A stretch of 39,003 nt of DNA from positions 1 to 39,003 of the forward strand of contig CAZFRM010000035.1 in the NCBI GenBank assembly GCA_964521255.1. The letters run 5' to 3'. Below the pieces are notes generated by a model. That model made no database searches and was not told the origin of the DNA. It saw only the letters and a list, made by a program, of their open reading frames with translations. The stretch is from ZC4RG29 sp964521255 (GTDB lineage Bacteria; Bacteroidota; Bacteroidia; Cytophagales; Cyclobacteriaceae). This document shows positions 16,828-25,319 of the stretch, in pieces (the first letter of the stretch is position 1; each line of letters begins with the position of its first letter). A program made the translations under genes and the position numbers.

Positions 16828-17907
16828 ATGCAAAAAAGTAATGCCATTGTTATTACCGGCGGATACCTCGATAGTATAAACGCTAAAACTGCGCATGGAT
16901 TAATACGCGGATCAGATCGTTTCTCTGTTGTTGGTATCATCGATGAAAAAAGCGCAGGCCTCGATGCCGGTGAAGTATTGGATGGTAAGCAGCGAGGAAT
17001 TCCTGTATATGCTTCCATCGATAAGTTTATTGATCGCTCAAAGGAAAAAGCCGGGTATGCAATTATTGGAGTGGCAACCAAGGGGGGCGTTATTCCACCG
17101 TCGCTTAGAACACTGCTGAAAGAAGCACTGGAAAACGGATTATCACTTGTTAATGGATTACACGAATACATTTCTGACATTGATGAGCTGGCTGAACTTG
17201 CAAAAGAAAAAGGACTTGAAATTATTGATGTTAGAAAACCTAAGAAAGTTAAAGATCTTCACTTTTGGTCGGGCAAGATAAAGGAAGTGAAATGCCCGAA
17301 AATAGCTGTGCTCGGAACAGACTGTGCATTGGGAAAAAGAACAACTACACGTATGCTTGTTGAAGTGATGCGAAACGCCGGTTATAAAGCAGAAATGATT
17401 TACACCGGGCAAACCGGCTGGATGCAAGGCGCACGCTATGGGTTTATTTTTGATTCAACATTAAACGATTTTATATCCGGAGAAATGGAACATGCCGTTA
17501 TTACATGCTACGAAGAAGTCAAGCCCGATATAATTTTTATTGAAGGACAATCTTCACTAAGAAATCCAAGTGGTCCCGCGGGAGCAGAGTGGATTGTTTC
17601 TGCAGATGCAAATTTTGTTGTACTACAACATGACCCGGGAAGGAAGCAATATAAGGACATGGAATATTATCCCGCTTTTATCCCTGATATAAAAGATGAG
17701 GTAGATCTTATTAAAATATACGGTGGTGAGACCATTGCTTTAACATTGAACACAGGAAAAGTTGGTGAACAAAAAGCCCGTGACTATGCAACAAAGAATA
17801 AAGGTCAATTGAATATACCAATTGTATTGCCGTTGGAAGACGGCTTGGAAAGCCTTGTACCCATCTTCGAAAACCTCATCAGGAAATTTCAAGTTGCACG
17901 AAGTTAA
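16828..17907 (+). CDS. dgcN: DUF1611 protein, DgcN-type N-acetyltransferase
   Basis: A 359-aa DUF1611 protein. Residues about 1-135 form a Rossmann-like domain, and 155-350 a P-loop domain with G-T-D-C-A-L-G-K-R-T (163-172), Q-T-G-W-M-Q-G (near 195) and I-E-G-Q-S-S-L (near 245). Members of this family (DgcN) have been reported as D-glutamate N-acetyltransferases working with the enolase-superfamily racemase DgcA. The next gene, 10 bp downstream, is exactly such an enolase-superfamily epimerase, which supports this role. The gene is also often annotated 'NAD-dependent epimerase/dehydratase', which does not fit the P-loop. Substrate specificity cannot be read from sequence. Confidence 0.85.
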   Translation: MQKSNAIVITGGYLDSINAKTAHGLIRGSDRFSVVGIIDEKSAGLDAGEVLDGKQRGIPVYASIDKFIDRSKEKAGYAIIGVATKGGVIPPSLRTLLKEALENGLSLVNGLHEYISDIDELAELAKEKGLEIIDVRKPKKVKDLHFWSGKIKEVKCPKIAVLGTDCALGKRTTTRMLVEVMRNAGYKAEMIYTGQTGWMQGARYGFIFDSTLNDFISGEMEHAVITCYEEVKPDIIFIEGQSSLRNPSGPAGAEWIVSADANFVVLQHDPGRKQYKDMEYYPAFIPDIKDEVDLIKIYGGETIALTLNTGKVGEQKARDYATKNKGQLNIPIVLPLEDGLESLVPIFENLIRKFQVARS

Positions 17908-17917
17908 ATTTCAATGC

Positions 17918-18988
17918 ATGAAAATTAAATCCATAAAATCATTTGATGTTGACCTGGGAAATACAAAACCTTACACGATTGCTTTTAAGTCAGTCGATGA
18001 AGTAAGAAATGCTTTTGTAGAAGTAACATTAGAAAATGGTTTGACTGGTATCGGCGCTGGTAACCCCAGTGAGTATGTGGTGGGCGAAAGTTTTCAACAG
18101 TGCATAACTGCGCTGAAGGAAGAGAACCTTGACTTTTTGATTGGACGAGATATACGAGAACTGAATCAACTCATCTTTGATGTCTGGAAAAAATTTCCTA
18201 AAAATCCGGCAGCCAGAGCAGCGTTGGACATTGCGCTTTATGATGCCTTCACAAAATTTTTGGGTATTCCGTTAGTAAAATTCCTGGGACAGAAAATTAA
18301 AGCGCTGCCAACTTCAAATACCATAGGAATAAAAAATGTTGATGAAACGTTACGTGAAGCTGGTGAATACATTAAAAATGGATTCAAAATTTTAAAAGTG
18401 AAGCTGGGCAAAAATCTGGATGAAGACATTGAGCGTCTTGTCAAGCTTCGCGAGGTGTATGGTAATAAAGTAATTATTCGCATTGACGCCAATCAAGGAT
18501 ATACGATAGAACAAACTATTGAGTTCTTTCACAAAACAATTGAATTGGATATTGAATTGATCGAGCAACCACTTCCTGCAAAAGCGATAGCTGAAATGAA
18601 AAAACTCCCTGGCGCTATCAAAGAAAAAATAGCCGCCGACGAATCCCTCATCTCACCCGCTAACGCACTGGAACTCATCAAGCCTCCGCTTGCTGCAAGA
18701 ATCTTTAATATTAAATTGATGAAATGTGGTGGTATAAGTCAGGCGTTAAAGATTGCTGATATTGCCTACACAGAAAACGTAGATCTTTTTTGGGGATGCA
18801 ATGACGAAAGCATCGTCAGCATAACAGCAGCGTTACATTGCGCCTATGCCTGTGAAAATACAAAATACATTGACCTGGACGGCAGCCTTGACCTTGCGCA
18901 GGATATAGTTAAAGGAGGTTTTATTTTGAAAGATGGTTACATGTCTTGTTCGGATGAGGCGGGATTGGGTGTTGAGAGGATACGGTAG
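17918..18988 (+). CDS. dgcA: Enolase-superfamily epimerase (DgcA / dipeptide epimerase type)
   Basis: A 356-aa enolase-superfamily protein of the muconate-lactonizing-enzyme subgroup. Catalytic positions visible: K160-x-K162 (K-V-K), metal ligands D190 (R-I-D-A-N), E216 (I-E-Q-P) and D241 (A-A-D-E-S), and K266 (N-I-K-L-M-K). This set is that of L-Ala-D/L-Glu epimerases and of DgcA, the N-acetyl-D-glutamate racemase partner of DgcN. Since it follows a DUF1611 gene by 10 bp, DgcA is the better guess; a peptidoglycan-dipeptide epimerase remains possible. The start ATG at 17918 is preferred over the frame extension overlapping the upstream gene. Cytosolic. Confidence 0.86.
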   Translation: MKIKSIKSFDVDLGNTKPYTIAFKSVDEVRNAFVEVTLENGLTGIGAGNPSEYVVGESFQQCITALKEENLDFLIGRDIRELNQLIFDVWKKFPKNPAARAALDIALYDAFTKFLGIPLVKFLGQKIKALPTSNTIGIKNVDETLREAGEYIKNGFKILKVKLGKNLDEDIERLVKLREVYGNKVIIRIDANQGYTIEQTIEFFHKTIELDIELIEQPLPAKAIAEMKKLPGAIKEKIAADESLISPANALELIKPPLAARIFNIKLMKCGGISQALKIADIAYTENVDLFWGCNDESIVSITAALHCAYACENTKYIDLDGSLDLAQDIVKGGFILKDGYMSCSDEAGLGVERIR

Positions 18989-19038
18989 AAGCTGAAAGCT
19001 TAAAGTAGAACACACCCAGAAAAGACTGGAAATTATTT

Positions 19039-19530
19039 TTATTTGGTAAGTTCCTTCCTCTTTATTATTTCATTGACTTTACCAAGCAATGAAATCAATT
19101 CCTCTTTATAGATTAAAACATTTAAGGTAATAGAAGAATCATCATCAAAGGAAATTTCAATCGAATTTGAGTGACCGTAACCCAACAAATGAATAAATTC
19201 AAAATTCGGCGAAAATATGCCACTACATTTAGCGTACTTCATCCTGTCAATTTCATACTTTTTAACCGTATTAAATATTGAAAGAAGTGATCTCCTGAGA
19301 TGATAAAAGTATTTGTCATCAATGGCTAAATCATCTCTAGGATTCAAATAAATAAAGATAGTGCAAACCGGCACCACAAAATACTTCCAAAGTAACACTC
19401 CTTCATGAGTCCACTCCCAATAAATCGTCACACCAATCAAAAATAGAAATACAAACGTCCGTTTCGCCCAAGTCCATGGGTCATTAAAGTAATCCGTCCT
19501 AGCGATGTATGCCCTCTTGTTTGAATTCAT
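19039..19530 (-). CDS. Small two-helix membrane protein, unknown
   Basis: A 163-aa protein from the preferred ATG at 19530. It has two close membrane helices (about residues 23-43 and 49-62) followed by a soluble C-terminal domain of about 95 residues with alternating strands. I do not recognise it; the layout (helix pair then PH-like strands, including I-D-R-M-K-Y-A-K-C-S-G-I) recalls small bacterial PH-domain membrane proteins. An upstream start at 19581 is rejected because those 17 codons are encoded by a 30-bp repeat found again at 20337-20366. It is the most downstream gene of a small minus-strand accessory cluster. Confidence 0.55.
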   Translation of the reverse strand: MNSNKRAYIARTDYFNDPWTWAKRTFVFLFLIGVTIYWEWTHEGVLLWKYFVVPVCTIFIYLNPRDDLAIDDKYFYHLRRSLLSIFNTVKKYEIDRMKYAKCSGIFSPNFEFIHLLGYGHSNSIEISFDDDSSITLNVLIYKEELISLLGKVNEIIKRKELTK

Positions 19531-19554
19531 AGTCAACGAGATTTTGTAGTGACC

Positions 19555-19584
19555 GCTCGCTTCAACGCGCAACACAAACAACGG
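19555..19584. repeat. Direct repeat type A, copy 1
   Basis: A 30-bp sequence, identical to 20337-20366, starting GCTCGCTTCAACGCGC and ending CAAACAACGG. It lies just 3' of the lipoprotein gene at 19600-20157 (minus orientation). The second copy lies just 3' of the next minus-strand gene, so each gene has the same tail. Confidence 0.9.
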
Positions 19585-19599
19585 CGCGAGTATTATTGC

Positions 19600-20157
19600 T
19601 TATCTAGATAAAGATTGCTTGTAGGACCCTCGAATAAAAACTTCTTTACCTGAGATAAGGGAGTCTATATTATTATACTTGATTCCAATATTATAAACTA
19701 AATACAAACTATCATAGTCCTGAACATCATCCCGGAAATAAAAAACAATAGTTGAGAATTCGCTTTCATTTATTTTATCAAGTGCCTTCTCCCAACTGGC
19801 TGAAGCATTAGTATTTGTTGATTTATCCACAATCATGATTGAATCAAATTGTTCTGGCACATCAAACTTATGCGGGTGAATTGAAAAGTTAAATGAATTA
19901 ATCACTACTCCCTTGTTGTTGAATTCAGCAGTTAGGCAAATTCCTTCAAGCACATCTTCCTTCCCATACAAACTAAATAAGCCGTTGCAAGTAAAACCCG
20001 GGTAATCAATGATCTTGTTTGTTTTTCCACCAAGCACGCTGCCCTTATTTACATTATAAAAAGTATCAATATTCTTGTAGCAGGATGGCAAGGCTAAAAT
20101 TACGAGTGTCAGAATCCAAATTATTCCAACCTCAATCTGATTTTTTCTTTTTTGCAT
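19600..20157 (-). CDS. Hypothetical lipoprotein (cassette-like)
   Basis: A 185-aa predicted lipoprotein with a signal sequence and lipobox L-P-S-C (Cys26). The mature part is beta-rich with N-V-N-K-G-S-V-L-G-G-K-T-N and F-N-F-S-I-H-P-H-K-F. I recognise no family. It is bounded at its 3' end by repeat A (19555-19584) and at its 5' side by repeat B (20212-20280), the same arrangement as the neighbouring lipoprotein gene. Both genes and their spacing look like mobile cassettes. AT-rich, no close relative recognised. Confidence 0.6.
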   Translation of the reverse strand: MQKRKNQIEVGIIWILTLVILALPSCYKNIDTFYNVNKGSVLGGKTNKIIDYPGFTCNGLFSLYGKEDVLEGICLTAEFNNKGVVINSFNFSIHPHKFDVPEQFDSIMIVDKSTNTNASASWEKALDKINESEFSTIVFYFRDDVQDYDSLYLVYNIGIKYNNIDSLISGKEVFIRGSYKQSLSR

Positions 20158-20211
20158 TTATTCTCTTTGTTTCTGAATCATAACTTGCATTATATCTGCA
20201 TACTCGACTCC

Positions 20212-20280
20212 CAGCCCTTGTTGGTGTTCTTCACCAACAAGCTTACTGCACGATGAACACTACCACTACACTTATGCAAA
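20212..20280. repeat. Repeat type B, copy 1, with perfect hairpin
   Basis: A 69-bp stretch related to 21010-21078. It contains a perfect 10-bp hairpin: CTTGTTGGTG (20217-20226), loop TTCTT, CACCAACAAG (20232-20241). The rest reads C-T-T-A-C-T-G-C-A-C-G-A then C-A-C-T-A-C-C-A-C in both copies. In minus orientation it sits about 55 bp before a lipoprotein gene. On the minus strand its end (CACCAACAAGGGCTGG) is nearly the inverse of the beginning of repeat A (13 of 16 bases when compared by eye). Confidence 0.75.
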
Positions 20281-20336
20281 GAAGGAAACGCACACATCAA
20301 CTCCAGCGCACAGGCCTATTGTTGGTGACACCCTAT

Positions 20337-20366
20337 GCTCGCTTCAACGCGCAACACAAACAACGG
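20337..20366. repeat. Direct repeat type A, copy 2
   Basis: Exact 30-bp copy of 19555-19584, here about 40 bp downstream (minus strand) of the frameshifted lipoprotein gene. Together with repeat B (20212-20280) it makes a 155-bp junction with inverted ends between two small genes. Confidence 0.9.
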
Positions 20367-20406
20367 CTAGGGATGTTTGAAACGACAAAAACTTAATCTA
20401 TTTATT

Positions 20407-20996
20407 TTACATCTTCTTGATGATATTAATCAGTTCCCAAGTTGTTCCATTTTTCTTTTCACATTTAACATATCCAACAGACTTACTCCAAAAAATAGTA
20501 GTTATCTCATTGTCTTCAAGAATTCGATTACTATTATCTTCAATCATTATTACATCATCGAATGTCCCATAGAGTGTTTGAAATGATATCTCTGCATATT
20601 TCTCAAGCTCGTCAATTGGAAAAGCTTTGCCCCAAAAAACTCCGTCCGCAATAGAAAGTTCAAAATCAATTTTACTTGAATACTTAGCAGTTTTAGAATA
20701 TATGTACAGGAGCCTCACTTCGATTGGTTCTATTGAGATCGATTGGTTATCTAGCCTTGCTAATACTCTTAGCCGCTCATTCTGTAAGGCACCAAGTCCA
20801 TCTGGGAATTGCTTGTCCTCAGCAGCAGTTATTTCTAATGTATCTGTACCTCCGGAGTTCCAAATACTAATATTTGCCCTTTCCTATATGGATTCCATGC
20901 CTTTTCCTCACCTGTAAGATAGGTTCGATTCTGAGAACAACTCATATTAACAAGCGTTACCAAAATCGTAATTATTATTAACACTGCATTCATCAT
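20407..20996 (-). pseudogene. Frameshifted small lipoprotein gene
   Basis: The 5' part (from ATG-ATG at 20996-20991) encodes a signal sequence with lipobox V-N-M-S-C-S-Q-N and continues Y-L-T-G-E-E-K-A-W-N-P-Y-R-K-G-Q-I-L-V-F-G before running into a stop within about 15 codons. The 3' part, in the next frame, continues with T-D-T-L-E-I-T-A-A-E-D-K-Q and runs to TAA at 20407. Adding one base near 20857-20859 joins them as F-G-N-S-G-G-T-D-T-L-E-I, a natural transition. The full protein would be about 196 aa. A sequencing error could produce the same picture. I do not recognise the family. It is bounded by repeat A (3' side) and repeat B (5' side). Confidence 0.7.
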
Positions 20997-21009
20997 ACTT
21001 TAATTTCCC

Positions 21010-21078
21010 CAGCCCCCTTTTTGTGTTCTTCACCACAAGCCTACTGCACGACAAGCACTACCACCCCACTCATGCAAA
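21010..21078. repeat. Repeat type B, copy 2 (diverged)
   Basis: Diverged copy of 20212-20280 sharing CAGCCC, G-T-G-T-T-C-T-T-C-A-C-C, T-A-C-T-G-C-A-C-G-A and C-A-C-T-A-C-C-A-C words in the same order. The hairpin is reduced to about 5 bp (TTGTG / CACAA). It lies just upstream (minus strand) of the frameshifted lipoprotein gene and just beyond the porin gene's stop. Confidence 0.7.
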
Positions 21079-21083
21079 AACAA

Positions 21084-22277
21084 TTAAATCCCCGCCTCAA
21101 TCTGAAACCGCACCTGCCACGCGTCTGAATTTGGATTTGTATTTTCACCACCAAGCCAATGATCCTCTAAGTAAGACCAGTCAAGTTGAAATTTCACACG
21201 ATGACCTCTAAGGTATTTTGAAGCTCCTATGGAGTATGCTCTTCTCCGCGGTTCAAGATCATAGAGTACCTGATCGGGTCGTACTTCTGAAAATCGCGCA
21301 GCAAGCTCATAATTATTTTTAAAGAGATAACTGCCTTGTATATTTTCTCCATGGCCTGAGTAGATATAAATTTTATCGCCTTCTGCATTTTCAGTAATTG
21401 GGTCCGGTGATGTCCTTCTCAAATATTCTATGGCAAGCGCCCATCCATTGTATTTCAAAAGAAAGTCAGCCATGCGTGTCGTCATATCTCTGGGCTCATA
21501 AAGAAACTTTCCCAATTGTCCTCCTGAACGCCTTGTATTATTATTGGCTGAATAAGAAAGTCCCAGTGAAACTTTTGGTTTTGGCTCACGGGCAAGATCG
21601 CCTTCAAAGTAATCTCCTCCATTTGTGAATGCTCCGAAGGGCAAAAGCTCAACACGCCCGGTGTAAGCAAGCCCTCTGTCAGTTGTGTTGAAATTTCGTC
21701 CTTCACCGGTAGATATTGCACCTCTTAGCACATAATAAAATCCATTCAGGGAGTTATTGTAATAGACTTGTGCACCAAAATCCCTGTCAATGTTAAACGT
21801 AGCATTAACAATAGATCGATCCGGAAACTGAAGATCGCCTGAAGAAGTAATCCGTTGCCTGTTACCGGGAAGTTTTGTCTGGCCGAGGCCCACTCCAAAG
21901 TGAGAATTGAAATTATAGATCACCATGGCATCGCGGATGATGTTAGGAAAACCTGTATCATCATAATCCATATCACCGCGACTAAAGGCAAGTTGAATAA
22001 CGTAGTTGAGTTTTTTTGTGTAGATAAAACCGTCAAACCTCAAACGAAGTCGTCTCACGCGTGCCTCTACTTCCTGAATTTCAAAATCGCTTGAACTTAC
22101 TGTCGTTAACCCAACCCGGTTTTGTATCCTGAACCGGATGTTTAGCATAAAGAGACTGTCTGGTGAAGTAATGCCAAGACCTTTTCCGTAAGTGAAATAG
22201 GGAATGGGAGTTATTTGCTGACTATGACTATTAATAAAGGCTGTTATGAACAGCGCTAAAAGGAATATTCTTTTCAT
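21084..22277 (-). CDS. Porin of the phosphate-selective O/P type
   Basis: A 397-aa outer-membrane protein: signal peptide (about residues 1-19, ending N-S-H-S-Q-Q), then an all-beta barrel ending in W-Q-V-R-F-Q-I-E-A-G-I. Family traits are R-V-R-R-L-R-L-R-F-D-G-F-I near residue 75, Y-V-I-Q-L-A-F-S-R, V-G-L-G-Q-T-K-L-P-G-N-R-Q-R and R-D-F-G-A-Q-V-Y. These fit the phosphate-selective porin O/P family; in Bacteroidota many are broad or unknown in specificity, so phosphate uptake is not assumed. It stands alone between ClpB and the accessory island, with no pst or phoB genes nearby. Confidence 0.85.
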   Translation of the reverse strand: MKRIFLLALFITAFINSHSQQITPIPYFTYGKGLGITSPDSLFMLNIRFRIQNRVGLTTVSSSDFEIQEVEARVRRLRLRFDGFIYTKKLNYVIQLAFSRGDMDYDDTGFPNIIRDAMVIYNFNSHFGVGLGQTKLPGNRQRITSSGDLQFPDRSIVNATFNIDRDFGAQVYYNNSLNGFYYVLRGAISTGEGRNFNTTDRGLAYTGRVELLPFGAFTNGGDYFEGDLAREPKPKVSLGLSYSANNNTRRSGGQLGKFLYEPRDMTTRMADFLLKYNGWALAIEYLRRTSPDPITENAEGDKIYIYSGHGENIQGSYLFKNNYELAARFSEVRPDQVLYDLEPRRRAYSIGASKYLRGHRVKFQLDWSYLEDHWLGGENTNPNSDAWQVRFQIEAGI

Positions 22278-22385
22278 CCTTACTGAAATAAAGAGCGCAA
22301 GTTTACTAAGATTTTGAGCAATCTTATTGAATGTGTTATGATGAGGACGCGAGAAAGTCCGTTGAAGATAAAAATGTTGAGATTA

Positions 22386-22434
22386 AACAAAAAACGCCCT
22401 CCCGCTATCGATCACTCGAAACGGGAGAGCGTTT
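22386..22434 (-). terminator. Rho-independent terminator after clpB
   Basis: On the minus strand a 13-bp stem (AAACGCTCTCCCG / CGGGAGGGCGTTT, one G-T wobble) with a 17-base loop runs into TTTTTTG. It lies about 145 bp after the clpB stop (22579) and ahead of the porin gene start, so it most likely ends the clpB transcript. The other strand would have an A/T-rich flank too, but no T run. Confidence 0.85.
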
Positions 22435-22457
22435 AAAACCAAACCCCTCAAACCAAC

Positions 22458-22483
22458 ATCCGGTTCCGGAGCTGGAACCGGAT
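22458..22483. other. Perfect inverted repeat
   Basis: ATCCGGTTCC (22458-22467), loop GGAGCT, GGAACCGGAT (22474-22483): a perfect 10-bp stem lying between the clpB stop and the terminator. It has no T run of its own; it may be a transcript-stabilising stem or a protein-binding site. The remainder of the 22278-22578 gap holds no gene that I can see. Confidence 0.6.
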
Positions 22484-22578
22484 TTACCAATCCTTAAACC
22501 TATCAATTAAACAGCCCACCTGGCCATATGGTTTCAATCGAATGAAAATATTTTTAAAGATTTTTTACACAACAAAAT

Positions 22579-25194
22579 TTACGAAACCAGTTCTCCCTCG
22601 GACATATTCTCAAAGATGAATTCAACCTCATTTTTCACGTCTACCAATATCACGGAATCCTTATGCACTTTTCCGGCCAGTATTTGCTTTGATAATTCAT
22701 TTAGAATTTCACGTTGGAATACTCGCTTCAATGGTCGCGCGCCGAATTGTGGATCAAAGCCAAGCTTGGCTAATCGTTCACGTGCAGCATCGGTTATTTC
22801 AATCTTTACGCCGGCATCTTGCAGACGCTTGCTCATCTGGTCAATTTGTATATCGACAATCTTGCGAACATCCTTCCTGCTCAATGGTCTGAACATAATG
22901 ATCTCATCAATACGGTTCACAAATTCAGGACGAACTGATTTCTTCAGTAATGCAATGACTTCATCCTTTGTATTTTCAATTACATCAAAAAAGTTCTCGT
23001 CATTGATCTTCTCAAAATTTTCCTGGATAATGTGTGAGCCGATGTTTGTTGTCATGATGATGATTGTATTCTTAAAATTGGCAACACGACCTTTATTGTC
23101 TGTCAATCTTCCATCATCTAACACTTGCAGAAGAATGTTGAATACATCGGGGTGCGCTTTTTCAATTTCATCCAGTAGAACAACCGAGTATGGTTTTCTT
23201 CTAACGGATTCTGTTAGCTGTCCGCCTTCGTCATAACCAACATAACCAGGAGGTGCACCAATCAACCGGCTCACTGAATGTCTTTCCTGGTATTCAGACA
23301 TATCAATGCGCACCATCGAATTTTCATCATTGAAAAGATATTCGGCCAGCGCTTTTGATAATTCTGTTTTACCAACACCGGTTGTACCCATGAAGATGAA
23401 TGAACCTATCGGTCTCTTTGGATCTTGTAGACCCGCGCGACTTCTACGCACTGCATCCGACAAAGCATGAATTGCTTCCTCTTGTCCTGCAACACGTTTA
23501 CTAAGTTCCTCTTCAAGATGTAAGAGTTTTTCTCTCTCACTTTGCAGCATTTTTGAAACCGGTATGCCTGTCCATTTTGCTACTACTTCAGCAATGTCTT
23601 CGCTGTCAACTTCCTCTTTTAATAAGGATTGCTCACCCTGCATCTCCTTCATCTGCTTGTTGAGTGCCTCCAGTTTTTTCTCGGCCTCAACAATTTTACC
23701 GTAACGAATCTCTGCAACCTTTCCGTAGTCACCGGCCTTCTCAGCCTGTTCAGCTTCAAACCTGAATTTGTCAATACTCTCCTTCTCACGCTGAATACCA
23801 TGTACAACTTCCTTCTCACCCTCCCATTTAGCTTTCAGCGAATTTCTTTGTTCAACTAATTCAGCAATGTCCTTACTTAAAACGGACTCCTTATCTTTAT
23901 TTTTTTCTCTGCGAATGGCCTCACGTTCAATTTCCAATTGCATGATCCGGCGATTGAGTTCATCCAATTCTTCCGGAAGAGAGTCCATCTCAAGACGAAG
24001 TTTCGCCGCTGCCTCATCCATTAAGTCAATCGCCTTATCGGGCAGGAATCTATCCGATATGTAGCGACTTGATAATTCAACGGCAGAAATTACTGCATCG
24101 TCTTTTATTCGAACGCCATGATGCAATTCATATTTATCTTTTATACCACGGAGTATCGAGATAGAATCTTCCACTGAAGGTTCATCAACCATTACTGACT
24201 GGAACCTGCGTTCAAGTGCTTTGTCTTTTTCAATGTACTTTTGATATTCTTTGAGCGTGGTAGCACCAATTGCATGAAGCTCGCCCCGTGCTAATGCCGG
24301 CTTTAAAAGATTAGCTGCATCCATTGCGCCTTCTCCTCCGCCTGCACCAATCAAGGTATGGATCTCGTCTATAAAGAGAATGATTTGCCCGTTTGAATCC
24401 GTTACTTCTTTGATAACAGATTTCAAACGTTCTTCAAACTCTCCTTTATATTTCGCGCCGGCTACCAATAACCCCATGTCGAGCGACACAAGAATTTTAT
24501 TTTTTAGATTTTCGGGTACATCGCCATCAACAATGCGCTGTGCCAATCCCTCAACAATAGCAGTCTTACCAACACCAGGTTCTCCTAAAAGAATAGGATT
24601 GTTTTTTGTTCTGCGTGAAAGAATTTGCAACACACGACGAATCTCTTCATCGCGGCCTATCACTGGATCAATTTTTCCCGCCTTCGCTAACTGATTAAGA
24701 TTTTTAGAATAACGTTCTAACGATTTATACTTAGCCTCAGCATTTTGATCGGTTACGGAAGCGCCACCGCGCAATTCTTTAATAGCTTTTATCAATGCAG
24801 ACCTTTCAAAGCCCACACTCTTCATCAATGACGACGCCTTGTCTTTTGAAGACAGTATCGCTAAAAGCAAATGTTCTATAGCAATGTATTCATCCTTAAA
24901 CTCACGCAACTCTTTCTCTGCATTTTGTAGTAGAGCGTTCGTGGAAGATGACAAATAGGGTTGCTGTCCGGATACTTTTGGATAGGAATGAATAAGTTCA
25001 TCTAGCTTTGTATCCAGTATGGTATGGTTAATATTTAGTTTTTTGATCAGGAAGGAAACCACATTTTCATCCGTTTGTAATATGGCTTTCAAAACATGTC
25101 CGGGTTCAATAGCCTGTTGCTGATTGCTCATGGCAATCTCTGCCGACTTTTGAAGCGCTTCCTGAGATTTTATGGTGAATTTTTCAAAGTTCAT
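22579..25194 (-). CDS. clpB: ATP-dependent chaperone ClpB
   Basis: An 871-aa AAA+ disaggregase with the complete layout: N-terminal Clp-N repeat domain (about 1-145), NBD1 with Walker A G-E-P-G-V-G-K-T and D-E-I-H-T-L-I-G-A-G, the coiled-coil M domain (about 400-530, long E/K/R heptads), NBD2 with G-T-T-G-V-G-K-T, G-A-P-P-G-Y-V-G-Y pore loop and D-E-I-E-K-A-H, and the C-terminal small domain with G-A-R-P-L-K-R. No ClpP-binding loop is expected in ClpB. ClpB works with DnaK to resolve aggregated proteins after heat stress. The start ATG at 25194 gives the family-typical M-N-F-E-K-F-T-I-K-S-Q-E-A-L. Transcribed divergently from the glycogen synthase gene. Confidence 0.97.
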   Translation of the reverse strand: MNFEKFTIKSQEALQKSAEIAMSNQQQAIEPGHVLKAILQTDENVVSFLIKKLNINHTILDTKLDELIHSYPKVSGQQPYLSSSTNALLQNAEKELREFKDEYIAIEHLLLAILSSKDKASSLMKSVGFERSALIKAIKELRGGASVTDQNAEAKYKSLERYSKNLNQLAKAGKIDPVIGRDEEIRRVLQILSRRTKNNPILLGEPGVGKTAIVEGLAQRIVDGDVPENLKNKILVSLDMGLLVAGAKYKGEFEERLKSVIKEVTDSNGQIILFIDEIHTLIGAGGGEGAMDAANLLKPALARGELHAIGATTLKEYQKYIEKDKALERRFQSVMVDEPSVEDSISILRGIKDKYELHHGVRIKDDAVISAVELSSRYISDRFLPDKAIDLMDEAAAKLRLEMDSLPEELDELNRRIMQLEIEREAIRREKNKDKESVLSKDIAELVEQRNSLKAKWEGEKEVVHGIQREKESIDKFRFEAEQAEKAGDYGKVAEIRYGKIVEAEKKLEALNKQMKEMQGEQSLLKEEVDSEDIAEVVAKWTGIPVSKMLQSEREKLLHLEEELSKRVAGQEEAIHALSDAVRRSRAGLQDPKRPIGSFIFMGTTGVGKTELSKALAEYLFNDENSMVRIDMSEYQERHSVSRLIGAPPGYVGYDEGGQLTESVRRKPYSVVLLDEIEKAHPDVFNILLQVLDDGRLTDNKGRVANFKNTIIIMTTNIGSHIIQENFEKINDENFFDVIENTKDEVIALLKKSVRPEFVNRIDEIIMFRPLSRKDVRKIVDIQIDQMSKRLQDAGVKIEITDAARERLAKLGFDPQFGARPLKRVFQREILNELSKQILAGKVHKDSVILVDVKNEVEFIFENMSEGELVS

Positions 25195-25319
25195 AATATC
25201 AATCCTCGACTTTGCTTTTTATCAAATTGCAATCCACCAGGGATGAAAAAACTTTTCCAGAAATAATGACATAAATTAATAGATTTAATTGAGTATTTTC
25301 AGACAATCTGACTTGAAGA

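Noticed and set aside
19531..19581. N-terminal extension of the small membrane protein
   Set aside because: The 17 codons are encoded by the 30-bp repeat A, which recurs outside any gene; the ATG at 19530 directly precedes plausible coding sequence.
22616..24694. Several plus-strand ORFs
   Set aside because: They are antisense to clpB, whose protein is full-length and recognisable throughout.
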